From assembly GCA_914767715.1 (NCBI GenBank), contig OU612072.1, forward strand, positions 26,538,001 through 26,598,000: a stretch of DNA of 60,000 nucleotides. The letters run 5' to 3'. The DNA is from Membranipora membranacea (lineage: Eukaryota > Bryozoa > Gymnolaemata > Cheilostomatida > Membraniporidae). Positions within the stretch are counted from its first letter, which is position 1. Every line of letters starts with the position of its first letter. Of this stretch, positions 48,094-59,969 are shown one piece after another. The notes under the pieces are model-generated. The model was not told the origin of the DNA and made no database searches. It saw only the letters and a list, made by a program, of their open reading frames with translations. A program made the position numbers and the translations under genes.

Positions 48094-48654
48094 GAGCATT
48101 CATCTGTAAGTTTTATGATTATTTCGTTTTCGGAAGTTGGCTGTTTGTTAAAACTATGTTTAACTTAAACATGGCTTTAGCAGTTACAAGCAACAATATA
48201 GAATGGGTTGACGACAATGATGGTCAGGAGCAGTGTACAACACACCGACAAGTTGATAGTAGGAAAGTTGTGCACAGTCGGCAAAAGGAGGATCACAAGG
48301 ATTAAATCCGGAGTTGAAATCAGCCGCAAGACAAGATGATCAAGGAAAGGATAACCAAGAAACAAAATGAGTATGTACTGATATTATAAAGTTTCCACTT
48401 GTGGCAGGGTGCGCCATATTGAGAATATGATTCCACCTCGATATAGTCAGTAAATTTCCTAAGAGTGACTGTGCTTGAAAGACCTCAGGGAAAAGAGTTT
48501 CCGGAGGCCATTCAATGAAAAAGGCGAATGCTCATAGAACTTAAAGGGCAACCAAGGTTTCGCAGCAATCTCAGGGCATATAAGGTAATTTTGTGAACCC
48601 GATTTATCTCCACATCTCGAAAAGGCCAAAATTCATATAAATTATAAAGCGAAA
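48094..48654. other. Spacer with one short open frame
   Basis: A 44-codon frame starts at ATG 48171 in good context (MALAVTSNNIEWVDDNDG) and stops at 48305. No domain or splice support, so it is noted without a gene call. Confidence 0.3.
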
Positions 48655-50315
48655 AACTTCTTTTGTGGCTGGCATAAAAACTTATCAAGCTACGGACCTC
48701 AAATTTTCAGGACACACTCACAAACTGTGTATTTCTTTGCCCCCCATGAAAGTGGAATAATTGCATACATAAGCCGGCAGCAGGGCAGCAATTTATATAA
48801 TTTTTTAACCGTTTTCCGTAAAGGTTTCGATATGTTGGTAGATATTTTCCTTGTTTACTAAAGAAAATAACCACTATGTTCCTCAGAAGATGAGCAATCC
48901 AATGATATAAAAATTTGTGGTGTCAGACCATTTGAAGCCATGCTGCTGCTCAAAAGAAAATGCGCTTCTACATTATTTTATTGATTAGCGATGATTTAGC
49001 TGTGCACAAATATGCTGATTGTGTGTGTATTCATCATCAGTAATGTAATGTAATTATTGTAATACAGAATTCATGCTCCACTAAATTTAAGGCAGACACT
49101 CTTATTATGATACAACATGTCTGTGTAGCTCAGTGGATAATTCTCTATTTCGTCAACGCAGAGCTCTGGGTTCGAGTTGGTGCCAATTTTTTTAAACTCT
49201 CAATATGGCTATAAATCATAATGATTGTAAAGAGGAATCCTTTTTAGTTGCAAACAAAATAAGTTGTCGAGCTACAGACCTCAGATTTTCAGATCATACT
49301 CAAAAAATGCCCGCCATGAAAATGGAGTAGTTGCATACATATGCCGGCAGCAGGGCAGCAATTTTATCATTTTCAAACTGTTTTCACTAAAGCTCTCGAA
49401 ATGTTGGAAGATGTTTTCCTGTTTTACTAAAAAAATTAACACTATGTTCCTCGGGAGATGAGGAATCCAATGATATAAAAATTTGTGCTGTCAGACCTTT
49501 AGAAGTTATGCTGCTGCTCAAAAGATAATTTGGCTACACATTGTTTTACTGATTTGTAGCTGGCATAAGAAAATATTGAGCTACAGACCTCAGATTTTCA
49601 GGACACACTCACAAACTGTGTATTTCTTTGCCCCCCATGAAAGTGGAATAATTTCATACATAAGCCGGCAGCAGGGCAGCAATTAATATAATTTTTTAAC
49701 TGTTTTCCATAAAGCTTTCGATATGTTGGTAGATATTTTCCTTGTTTACTAAAGAAAATAACCACTGTGTTCCTCAGAAGATGAGCAATCCAATGATATA
49801 AAAATTTGTGGTGTCAGACCATTCGAAGCCATGCTGCTGCTCAAAAGAAAATGTGCCTACACATTATTTTACTGATTTGTGATGCTTTAGAGAAAGCTTC
49901 TTTTGTAGCTGGCATAAGCAATTATTGAGCTACAGACCTCAGATTTTCAGGACACACTCACAAACTGTGAATTTCTTTGCCCCCATGGAAGTGGAATAAT
50001 TGCATACATAAGCCGGCAGCAGGGCAGCAATTTATATCATTTTTTAACTGTTTTCCATAAAGCTTTCGATATGTTAATAGATATTTTCCTTGTTTACTAA
50101 AGAAAGTAACCACTGTGTTCCTCAGAAGATGAGCAATCCAATGATATAAAAATTTGTGGTGTCAGACCATTCGAAGCCATGCTGCTGCTAAAAAGAAAAT
50201 GTGCCTACACATTATTTTACTGATTTGTGACGCTTTAGAGAAAGCTTCTTTTGTAGCTGGCATAATAAGCAATTATTGAGCTACAGACCTCAGATTTTCA
50301 GGACATACACTGAGT
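48655..50315 (+). repeat. Tandem array of roughly 350-bp units (4 units plus a stub)
   Basis: The anchor 'gctacagacctcagattttc' occurs near 48689 (variant), 49271, 49580, 49929 and 50280. Spacings are 582, 309, 349 and 351 bp; the first gap is longer because of a roughly 260-bp insert with a tRNA-like element. Each unit also carries 'gccggcagcagggcagcaat' and 'cagaagatgagcaatccaat'. Units 3 and 4 are nearly identical. Non-coding. Confidence 0.85.
49119..49190 (+). repeat. tRNA-like SINE head inside the array
   Basis: 'TGTAGCTCAGTGGATAA' (A box) and 'GGGTTCGAGTTGG' (B box) are correctly spaced, and a T-run follows. The acceptor and anticodon arms do not pair well, so it is a tRNA-derived SINE, not a tRNA gene. 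Confidence 0.5.
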
Positions 50316-51527
50316 TTCATGCCCCATATATCATTACCCAACCAGCAACATTATCGTATAATTAACCCTGCCTGCCAAATAAACTACATTCATTATTGCT
50401 ATTGTATTGTTATAGTATAATCCTTTACAGTTCTAGCCCAGTTCTAGTCAATATTATATAATTGGATTGACATTGTATTCAATGAGTTTGTATTTAGATG
50501 ACCAGGCAAGTTAGCTGCTACAATGAAAGCATTCCATTCGAATTGTCCTCCTCACAATTTTTGTAAGCACAGAAAACTCTTAGTATTGAGTATGATGAGC
50601 CGACAAAATACCTATGTTCAACTCTTCTGTGTTGTACTGGAGGCCTACCCTAAGCTATATCTTGTGTAATCTGAGAATGTAGGCAGCAACTGCATAAATA
50701 GAATACATCAGCTAAATTATGCTAGCAGAATTATCACAAAACTTTGCTACTAATAAAAAAGTACAACATCGCTCACCAGCTGAGCGAGGATCTACTTTGT
50801 ATTAATCGCCCTACATGCCTAAGTGGAGAAAAGTGATATGCGAATGAGGCCATATTCTCCACAGAACTACCGAAAATATGCTGACTGATGCTAGAAAACA
50901 TACTTGGTGTCAAAGCATGCAGTATTAATACTGATTATTGGCATAGTCTTAATCTACGCTCGTTGGGATTTTTGAGATTGAATGGCTCTGAGCAAGGATT
51001 TAGCTCTGAATGCTATGGTATGTGGGTAGAGAGAGGCAAAGGTAAATCTATTGTAAACCTGGTATACAGTCATTACCTGTCTACAAAGGAGCTCTTCATC
51101 CGATTCATCCGATTCATCCGATGGTTTGATCGCCGTCTGAGCTTGGGCTCCGTTAATTGGCGATATTTAGTGTTTACTTGATTGACTGTAGCACAGTTAA
51201 TTGGAAATATGTCAGTAATGATCAGAAAGTCCATTATTTAGTTGTTATCATTTTTAATGGGGGTTTCATGTTTTAACAGCATTGAATTGTTATTATGAGT
51301 AAAAAAGAAAAAGGGGGGCTGTTTATGTTACTACTGAGCATCACCTCAGAGTGGGTACATAATCTAAGGAAAGAAGTAAAGGAGGCACACTTGTATAAAC
51401 CAAGTGTAAAAGAGAGGTCTGTCTGGTACAGTGAAGTCAAAGTAGATTCAGTGATTCCTAGATGCTATTTCGGGGCAAGATATATTTGTAGGTTTCATTT
51501 CACCTCCAGACCGGTTCGACCAAGCAG
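50316..51527. other. No gene supported
   Basis: The open frames at 50888-51181 and 51295-51636 carry no recognisable domain. The first includes a triplicated 9-bp 'ttcatccga' motif, and the second runs through a poly-A tract. Confidence 0.4.

Positions 51528-51561
<34 letters not shown>
51528..51561 (+). repeat. Poly-A tract of 34 bases
   Basis: Pure A run on the plus strand, about 50 bp beyond the stop codon of the minus-strand LINE. It is in the wrong orientation to be that LINE's poly-A tail and may mark a separate plus-strand retroposition event. Confidence 0.8.
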
Positions 51562-51566
<5 letters not shown>

Positions 51567-51612
51567 GAGAAAGAAACTACACTGTCATTGGTCGCATTTT
51601 ATTGCCATTTTG

Positions 51613-53658
51613 CTATGTACTATTCAGCCTATTTAAAGTTGGGTTCATATACTTATAAACACGCTGTTTGAAAGAATAGCGTTTGACATCAGTGTTGATA
51701 GTGCCTTTGATGGCGCCTATCCTTGTGTGATGGTGGGAATGTGACACAGTGACCATTTCCTCATTAACTGCAGCTGTACCGGTGATGATTTTAAAATATA
51801 ACTTTAAGTCAGCACCCTTCCTTCTTTCAAACAATGTTTGCCATCCGACTTCAGCCATATGGGCACTGATATGGTCACTACGTCTTTTTTGATGTGCCCA
51901 CCTAAAGGCTTTTCTGTTAATGGCCTCCATGACATCTATATGCTTACCCAAATGAGGAGACCAACCATGAGAGGCATACTCTAAGATTGGTCTGCAAATA
52001 GTTTTAAATGATACTGTTTTAGTCTTAGTTTTAGCTTTTTTTAAGTTACGCATAAGCATATGAAGCGTTCTTGTGGCTTTCTTGCAAATCTCTCTGATGT
52101 GCTTGTCAAAAGAGAGGTGTGCATCTATGTGCACACCTAGGTATTTTACAGAAGAGACGTGTGATAATTGGGTAGCATTTAAGTTGTAGGTTTGGGAAGG
52201 ATTGTTGATGCTGGCCTGTGCCTGCCTCTCGACTCTCATAAATTCACACTTTGGGACGTTAAAGCACATCTGCCAGGTGTTGGCCCATTTTGCAAGGTTA
52301 TCTAGATCAGACTGTAAGTCAATTTCATCCGCTTGTGATTTGATTTGATGATATACCAGAGAGTCATCAGCAAAAAGTCTTAAGGTGGAGTTATTAATGC
52401 AGGACGGCATATCATTGATAAAAATGAGGAAAAGAAGAGGTCCAAGTACACTACCCTGGGGCACTCCTGAGGTTACATTGTGATGTGAGGATTTTGCACC
52501 ATTCACAGTCACAGAGAGTGTACGTTTGGACAACCAGCCTGATATCCAGTCACATGTTATAGGATGCACACCTATCGCCTTAAGCTTTAAAGCTAGCTTC
52601 CTGTGCGAGACAACATCAAAAGCTTTAGAAAAATCAAGTACAGCAAGGTCGGTAGGGACATTTAGATCATATGAGTCCACAAGTTCTGAGATTGTTGTTA
52701 AAAGTTGAGTGTCGCAACCGTGCCTTTTTCTGAAACCGTGCTGGCAGTCTGAAAGCAAGTGGTTGGTGTCCAAAAAGTTGTTGATGTCATGGCAAATTAT
52801 ATGTTCTAATACCTTAGATGCAATACAAGTCATGGATATTGGGCGGTAATTGAGAGGTGCTGTTCTGGAATCCTTTTTGTGAATAGGTATTACGTTAGCC
52901 CGTCTCCAGTCATCTGGAACCAGACCCGAATCAAACGAGTATTGAAATATCATTGCTAAAGATTTATAAATATAATTTGCTAGGAATTTTAAGAGTGCAG
53001 AGGAGAGGCCATCAGGCCCAGCGCCTTTGGTCCTGTCTAGGGTTTCAAGTTGTCTTAGTACCCCTCTTGGTTCAATGGTAATTTTAGTAGTCTGTTTTGC
53101 GATGTTGTCAATAGTTGGTGGGCATCTACCATCATCGACCGTGAATACTGAACTAAATGAGGAGGCAAAACATTCGGCAAGCTCTGCTGGTGAGTTTTCA
53201 CTACAGCCATCAAGTTTTTTAATAGTATTGTTATTACCACGGCGATTTGCTATAAATTTGAAAAGAGGTTTTGTATCGCCATTTTCTAGCCTATCACAAA
53301 TGTGTCTATTTAAGAATAAGTTGTAGTCTCTATTCATGAGAGTATTGCACAATTTGGATTGAGCAGCTAGTTTGTCCCTGTTTTCTTTGGTGTTATAGAT
53401 GATGCTAGTTTTATGCCACCTTTTTCGACGGGCAATCTCTCTCTTCGTTGCCATCGATAGCCAAGGGCCTGAGTTGGTTTTCCTAGTACGACTAGGAATA
53501 TTTGCACTAGCGGTGCGGTGGATACAATTTTTAAAAGTTTCCCAAACCCTGTTCACTGGGGCTTTGTTTTCAATAAGTTGGCATACATCTTTCTCAAGAT
53601 CAAAGCAGTCTACCATGATGTCTGGGATATCATTGCTCTTGATGTTAAACTTTATCAT
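51613..53658 (-). CDS. LINE reverse transcriptase (CR1/jockey-like), 681 codons open
   Basis: Long intact minus-strand frame. Residues about 200-270 hold KGAGPDGLSSALLKFLAN and DDWRRANVIPIHKKDS. Then come NYRPISMTCIASKVLE, QHGFRKRHGCDTQLL, DFSKAFD (about 340), SGVPQGSVLGPLLFLIFIND and the catalytic FADD at 429-432 (52363-52374). A thumb and C-terminal region follow (YLGVHIDAHLSFDKHI, RPILEYASHGWSP). The endonuclease that normally precedes it is missing: the frame can be followed upstream only to a TGA near 53720, so the copy is 5'-truncated. The intact RT suggests recent insertion. An AATAAA-like signal follows the stop on the minus strand. Confidence 0.9.
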   Translation of the reverse strand: MIKFNIKSNDIPDIMVDCFDLEKDVCQLIENKAPVNRVWETFKNCIHRTASANIPSRTRKTNSGPWLSMATKREIARRKRWHKTSIIYNTKENRDKLAAQSKLCNTLMNRDYNLFLNRHICDRLENGDTKPLFKFIANRRGNNNTIKKLDGCSENSPAELAECFASSFSSVFTVDDGRCPPTIDNIAKQTTKITIEPRGVLRQLETLDRTKGAGPDGLSSALLKFLANYIYKSLAMIFQYSFDSGLVPDDWRRANVIPIHKKDSRTAPLNYRPISMTCIASKVLEHIICHDINNFLDTNHLLSDCQHGFRKRHGCDTQLLTTISELVDSYDLNVPTDLAVLDFSKAFDVVSHRKLALKLKAIGVHPITCDWISGWLSKRTLSVTVNGAKSSHHNVTSGVPQGSVLGPLLFLIFINDMPSCINNSTLRLFADDSLVYHQIKSQADEIDLQSDLDNLAKWANTWQMCFNVPKCEFMRVERQAQASINNPSQTYNLNATQLSHVSSVKYLGVHIDAHLSFDKHIREICKKATRTLHMLMRNLKKAKTKTKTVSFKTICRPILEYASHGWSPHLGKHIDVMEAINRKAFRWAHQKRRSDHISAHMAEVGWQTLFERRKGADLKLYFKIITGTAAVNEEMVTVSHSHHHTRIGAIKGTINTDVKRYSFKQRVYKYMNPTLNRLNST

Positions 53659-54367
53659 TCCCAGCCATCTCAGTTATATGGTGTACAGGAAGCAATTGTG
53701 GCATTTTTCTCTCTCACTCTTGGATGGTAGTTTCCTAGCAGGTGTTGGCACTAGTACAGATAGTATTTAAATGCTAGTGACAAGACAACAACGTTTACAG
53801 TAATACATTTTAAGCTGTCAGCTTGTGTGCCACAAGCAGGGAGGTTAGCCTTTAACAGGCATAATGACTTAATTACCTCAATATTCCTTGTCAAAATTTT
53901 TAATTATAGAATTAATTGTCGCTTGTAGTTAATCCTACACACACATTCCATTGCACTTGTAACAAGTCATCATGACACACTTGTGGAATTAGAGAGACAG
54001 GATGTCATCGTAAGCTGACCTAACTTCCTGTCTTTTGCTGCTGATAATGAATGCGATGAGTTTTTAATTGCGAATGTACATGTTTACAATGATGGTTGTT
54101 TTGGTGAAAGTACAATCATGATCATTCTTTGACAGAAGAGTGAGGGGGCGGGAAGTTTTAACCTTTTATGAAAAATACTAGATGGTGACCAAATTCCATT
54201 TGTATATTTTCATCAAATTATTTCACCAAACTCTGCTTCCAAGCTCATCATAGTACAGAGTAACTATGCCAAAAATGAGATTGCTTTGCAAAAAAATCTC
54301 TTGCGCCCTTATTATCCGGTATTTGCAACCATGTTTCATTTATTTTCCTCTGCTACTTGGTCAACTA

Positions 54368-54419
54368 CAAGAGCTGAGCCAGACACAACATACAGTGTTT
54401 GTATCTGGCTCAGCTCTTG
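54368..54419. other. Strong hairpin with 21-bp stem
   Basis: CAAGAGCTGAGCCAGA and its exact reverse complement TCTGGCTCAGCTCTTG enclose a 20-base centre that pairs for four more bases after a single C-A mismatch, leaving a loop of about 10. The stem is GC-richer than its surroundings. Arms of about 21 nt resemble a very compact microRNA precursor, but there is no other evidence. Confidence 0.7.
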
Positions 54420-56233
54420 ATAAACTGCTGCTAGCTCATTACGATAATCTGTGTGTTTACCCAAAGGGTTAACAAATTTTTAAATCTACTGGTACCTTTT
54501 AAGTTCTGTGCAGGTTGCCTATGAATGGCAATGTCAACAAAATTAACATTCTGACTGGCTTATCTTGATTATGACTTCATGGGTAAACAACTTGGATAAC
54601 AGCAATACATCCAATTGTGCTTGAACTCAGCTGCTTGGCTAAGATGTTGATGTCAAGTAAAAGGTAAACAATTGGCAAATAGACACTGAGAATCTTGTTC
54701 AATTCAATAAGCTAATCCCATTGAAAGTGATCAGGCAGATTGAACTGTACATTGTAGCCATTGAATGCATGCATTGAAAAGTTTGGTGTGTTGAAAGTTC
54801 TTTCAACCTAAAGGTTTATCAATGAATATCAAGACTGATTTCACCAACCTACTCCAGATTAATACAATTTTCAACTAAAAAGGTTTAATTTTTTTAACAT
54901 TTCATTTCAAATCAATTGCATGTAATTGAGTGATGTGGCTAGTATCGGGCAAAACAACATCGATGCATCAGTTCCATGTGGTCTACCAAATACATTTCCT
55001 AGAAGTTTCGACCATTACGACAGGATTTCCACAATGCAGCTATAGCCTGGAGTTCCAATCAAGGAGTACTTTTACTCCTTGTTCCAATCATTTCAACAAA
55101 TTCCTGCCAAAGGAATACCCACACTGATATTCATTCTGTTATATATGAGACCGGTAGCTTAGACAGGCGGCTGGGTTACCAGATTAGGGGCTTGTAGGGC
55201 CATTACATCAGTTAAGATTTAGAGCGATAAATAATTGCCTGGACAGTCTTGTAGCAGATAATCTTTCAAAGCTATCAGCTTAATATTATCGCCTGCATTG
55301 ATATATTTAGAATTTACAGTGACCATCAGACATTCCGTACAAACGAGTTCTATTGTGTCATTGAACTATAGGTCTGTTTGATCAAGAAGTAACAGGGGAA
55401 GCTGTTACTCCTTGGTTTGATTTACCCTTGCTTCTCTCTACCCACATTCCATAAAATTCAGAGCTTGCGCTCCATGCCCAGAACATCTTCAGCCAACAAA
55501 CAGCTAATGAAAGCCATCCACGCTAAAAAATCCCAAGGAGCGTAGATTAACCCTTAGTGTGTCATCTATATAATCCCTCTTATTAGCTATTCTTGTTGAA
55601 ATTCCTAAAAATGATAAGGGGTTGTAAAAATTGATATATCTTAAAATCTAGAGGGTGTAGAAGGAAAGTTTAAATAAACTTCTTCTAAACAAGATTCCTG
55701 ATCTATCTATATAACTTTTAACCACCCAGCAATAACAGAAATGATTGATGAGGTATTGAAACACACAAAAAAGTGTACAACTAGACTTATTTTGTATATA
55801 TCTGAACACAAATACTCTCACACCGGTCTTACAGAGTCATAATTTGTACCACTGGACAGGGAATTTTGTTTAGATGAGAAATAAAAAAATAACTAACTCT
55901 TTACGAGCAATGATACTACCATGGTGATGATTATAGCAAGGAGGGTTCAATATTAGCAAAGTTTATGCAAGCAGTGCCATCGTACTATAAACCTCTATCA
56001 ATTGGTAAGCTGCTTTGTACTAATTTCTAAAAATTATTAAACTGCCTTGTACTAACTACTAACCAGGATAGTAGTCTTGGACCTCACTAACCAAAAAATG
56101 TGTACTAGCAGCACCGATTCCCACCTAACTGCAACCCTCTATGAGCCATAAGAAGCTTAACACAGGGATATACCGACTTGTAAATTTGCCTGCCATTGCT
56201 AAACACAATGCCTGAGAAACCATTCTGTGATCA

Positions 56234-56419
56234 ATGAAGAGGGAGTTCATTGCTGTCATCGAACCTCAATATGTATGTGTGCGCTATACAAATGACACTT
56301 CTTGTCTCGGACATACAGAGGTAGACCGACCCTCTCACCAACCTCAACCGGACTCACCCACACAGTTCAGTGACAACGACAACCAAATGTATCATCTAAT
56401 GATATATGACAAGATGTAA
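56234..56419 (+). CDS. Possible C-terminal exon, unknown gene
   Basis: Open frame with protein-like composition: VIEPQYVCVRYTNDTSC, a Pro/Gln/Ser-rich centre (RPSHQPQPDSPTQFSDND) and MYHLMIYDKM at the end. It has four tyrosines in tail-like contexts, which superficially resembles the receptor tail at 34.5-35.1 kb. No upstream exon, signal peptide or TM helix could be joined to it. It could be chance. Confidence 0.25.
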   Translation: MKREFIAVIEPQYVCVRYTNDTSCLGHTEVDRPSHQPQPDSPTQFSDNDNQMYHLMIYDKM

Positions 56420-58014
56420 GATCAGTGCATCAACATGAACCTAGTGCTCAGCCTATTTGTCGAGTGATGAACCTTTTGATCATGTTTTGGAAATTAATTG
56501 AAAGCTGTTTATTTTAAAAAACAAGTCGTACTCATTGTACTCTTAAATATAACTGATATACATGTTAATCCACAGTAGGAATACCTGTATTGAACTTAAG
56601 TTCACTGATACCTGAATAGGATGCAAAGCATTGGAATGAAAAATTATGAATAATCGACGAGGTGAGAGCAATAAACTGTCAAAAAAAAAATTGAATCAGT
56701 AGAAAATACTAAAAAGTTTAGATGTTATTCTTGCATATGTTAACCCACAAAACATTGGCATTCACAATCAACAACCCTAGAAGGCCTCCTGCGATTGTCA
56801 ACAGGATAATAAAATACCAGTAGGCGCAAGAAATGCCCTAAAGTCAATTGATATATCAATACAAATGTGAACACTGAACAGCTTGAAACTTTGATAAAAT
56901 GAGAGCATGTGCCCATCCCATTCAATTATCATATGGGGAAAGTTTATGTGGCACTACTTTTTGATCTATCGATTCAACAGTGTGCAGTGACAACATAGTG
57001 CTGCGCAGATATAAGAGTGTGACTTTTGTGACAGTTCACTATCGGAGGAGGTGCTCATGGTGCATATTTGATGTGTCATGACTGGTGTCCGCTCTATACC
57101 ACCATGAGTCTCAATTATAGTCTGAAAAGAAGAAAAATGTATATCAATCACCGTGTCATACTTTCAGAGCGATTGTGGCTAAATTAGGGGGAGGGTGTCA
57201 ACGTGTCGCTGGCTAAAGTATCCTCAATTTGATATACTTGGTATATTCGATATTTACCGCAACCCATCACCAAAAAAAAACTATATATAATACGCGTCTA
57301 AGTGATGTAGCAACAATCATGAATCAGAGGATTACATTGTTTGACATAATAATTTTGCTGGTGACTCCCAAAATATTGATAGATAAGCATTGGTGATCAT
57401 TCAAGCCCATACATACCTTGGGTGGGGGGGTATATGCCCTGGTGTCTCCACAACTTCAGTTCCAAGTGTAACAAAGAGAGCATCAGCAGAGTGTGCTTCT
57501 TTGAAGCTGGAGTTATTGGTGGTGGGTGACAAGGTGTGAGAAATCTGCTGAGTATGATGCTCTGTCGTATATCTTCTGAGTCACTGTCCCCATTCTACGT
57601 TCACTCCTCCAAATAGTAAAACTGTAAAAAATAATCTTGTGTGTAGAAATTTCATGATGTGAAGTCAAAACAACGGTAAGATTATTGTAGAAAAAAATTA
57701 TGTGCGGAGTTTGGGACACCATATATGAGTATATCTGTGAGAAATGACCTCCTGACAGCTATCTATTGTATGCCGTCTATAGAATATGATGAAGCTATGA
57801 CTGACCACTAAACTCCGAATTGAGATGTATGTAGGCCCACGCGGCCACATCAAAACAGCACTTTTTGAAGTACCATACTATCACAAAAGACAAAAGTATG
57901 CAAAGCGAAAGCAGATATAATATATATAAGCTCAGTGTCAGGCCCAAGGTGAAACAACACTAGCAAATACTCACTCCGATGGTTTGTTCAAAAGCTTCAG
58001 GTGTCATACAATAA

Positions 58015-58028
58015 CCCCCCCCCCCCCC
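58015..58028 (+). repeat. Poly-C tract of 14 bases
   Basis: Pure C run followed by 'tcctaattcc'. No associated gene. Confidence 0.8.
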
Positions 58029-59969
58029 TCCTAATTCCCTTCTAACAGAGGCACTGTTGAAGTTTAGATCAGAGTACACAATATGACGCAAAAATCATGG
58101 CTCAGAATAATTCATTTTAGCAATCAGGAGTGGGGAAACTTTTCAATATGGAGCAGCGTTGGTTGGGTGGTTGGCCATCAATAATGTTAAGTTGGTTGGA
58201 TGAAGACATATTTCTTCTTTCTTTGATCCAGAACCATTACAAGTTCTGTGATAAATGCCTACATTTCAAGTTCCTCCCATTTTACTGGTGACACCAGAAG
58301 CGAATCCAAATGCAGAAAAATTGGATAAAACGATAGGGATAATGACATAACATACACTGTGACATTGCATTGACTAGATTGGAAAGCAAGCACTATGTGC
58401 TCGACATCTACTTGACTCTTTGTTATGTTATTTACTGAGCATGGTGACAAAAAGTAAAACATTCTCTACCTCAAGAAAAATTTTAATCTAATTTGCATAT
58501 ATTTGGAGCTGCTCCCCCTCCAGCCATCAACACAAGACAACATCGTTTTACTTGGATTTTACTAGGATTGGAACAACCGGAAATGCAGGGGTGAAAATAT
58601 TTTAATTGATATACAACTTATATTATAATCATGTGAGAATTTGCCAACAGCATTTACAGCCATGCTTTTTTTATTGTTATTCAGCAGACTGTTAGTACTA
58701 CAATGGTTGTCTGCACTTAGTTTTTGTAATAGAGGAGAACTCCGAAGGCACTTGGGTGCCTTTCTCAAGAATTGGATGTGACAACCCTGTCACAACCATC
58801 CAATGAGCTCATTAAAACCCAAGTATCTTAAAACTTTGAACGTGAGGTCACCCACTGGAAGTTAATGTCAAGTGACGGAGTTGAGAAAATGTTGGCTAGC
58901 CATAATTTTATTACTTCAAGCCATTTTCTCGAAATACAAACTTTTCCTATTGAACTAACATTACTCCACTAGAGTAGCCCCATCATGTAAGTGGGGTCCA
59001 ATGGTATTGAAGTAACTCACGGTTTAATCTTCTGGCAATTTCTGGCGGGAAGCCATGGTTTATTAACTACTGAATACCATCAAATCATCTTCTAAAACCA
59101 CATATTATATATATATACGGGTGTGAATATTGAGTTTTTTGAGATATTCATATATCACTCTAAATACAATAGGACGATAAACTTGATATTACATAATATT
59201 CAGGATAGTTGTCTAAAGATGATTTGCAGTAAATTACTCCTCTAGCGGAGGTGGGAGTCTATATGAAGAAATGAGAGCAAATGTTAGCTTGCTTTAAATG
59301 TAGCTATTTGTGAATTTTCCCTGCTGCAAATACTTAACTCTCTTAGGGTATACACAATGTTACATTGACTGCCAGCAACTCACATTTCGGCACATATTAT
59401 ATAATATATTGACTATGGACCAAATTTGTTTCCCCTGAAACAGCTGAGGTCGGCTCAACAAATATGAATGGCTGAGGATGAATTTTTTTCGCAATTCTTA
59501 GTTTTGGATTTTTTTACCAGATGTATTATTACTGATGAAAACCGTGTAAGCCCTCTTTATTTCACCCTATCTAGATATGAAGTTAGGGCACTGAGATCAT
59601 TGCATTTGGAGCCGGATTCTAACATTTTAACAAATTACAAATAACACAACACTTAAAAACCAAAATCACAATCTGATCGCTCACCAGGTGAGTGAGCAAT
59701 ACCTGCTAGGGGTCTCACTTTCAAATCGTTCAGTCAATGATCGAACTATATACATTCTGAGCGAGCGATTTGGGAGTGATGTTGTCTAATTGAAAGACCA
59801 AGTGGGCAATAATTTCGAGTGATGCGATAGTGATAATTTGCTTTAGTAAAGTATCGCTCTTTCTAATTGAAAGACACCCCTGATTGGCAAACTACAGAAG
59901 GCTACTAGTAGTGATAATAACTAACAGTTACTAGCTAGACTTCTTAGTTAGTCTACTCATTCTTCACGA

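Noticed and set aside
49119-49190. Functional tRNA gene
   Set aside because: A and B boxes are present, but the arms do not fold into a cloverleaf.
48655-50315. CRISPR array
   Set aside because: Units are about 350 bp with no short direct repeat and spacer pattern, and the DNA is eukaryotic.
52526-53770. Plus-strand frames opposite the LINE
   Set aside because: Shadows of the intact minus-strand reverse transcriptase frame.
54930-55127. Overlapping protein-like frames
   Set aside because: Two frames look equally plausible and neither has splice sites or a known domain.
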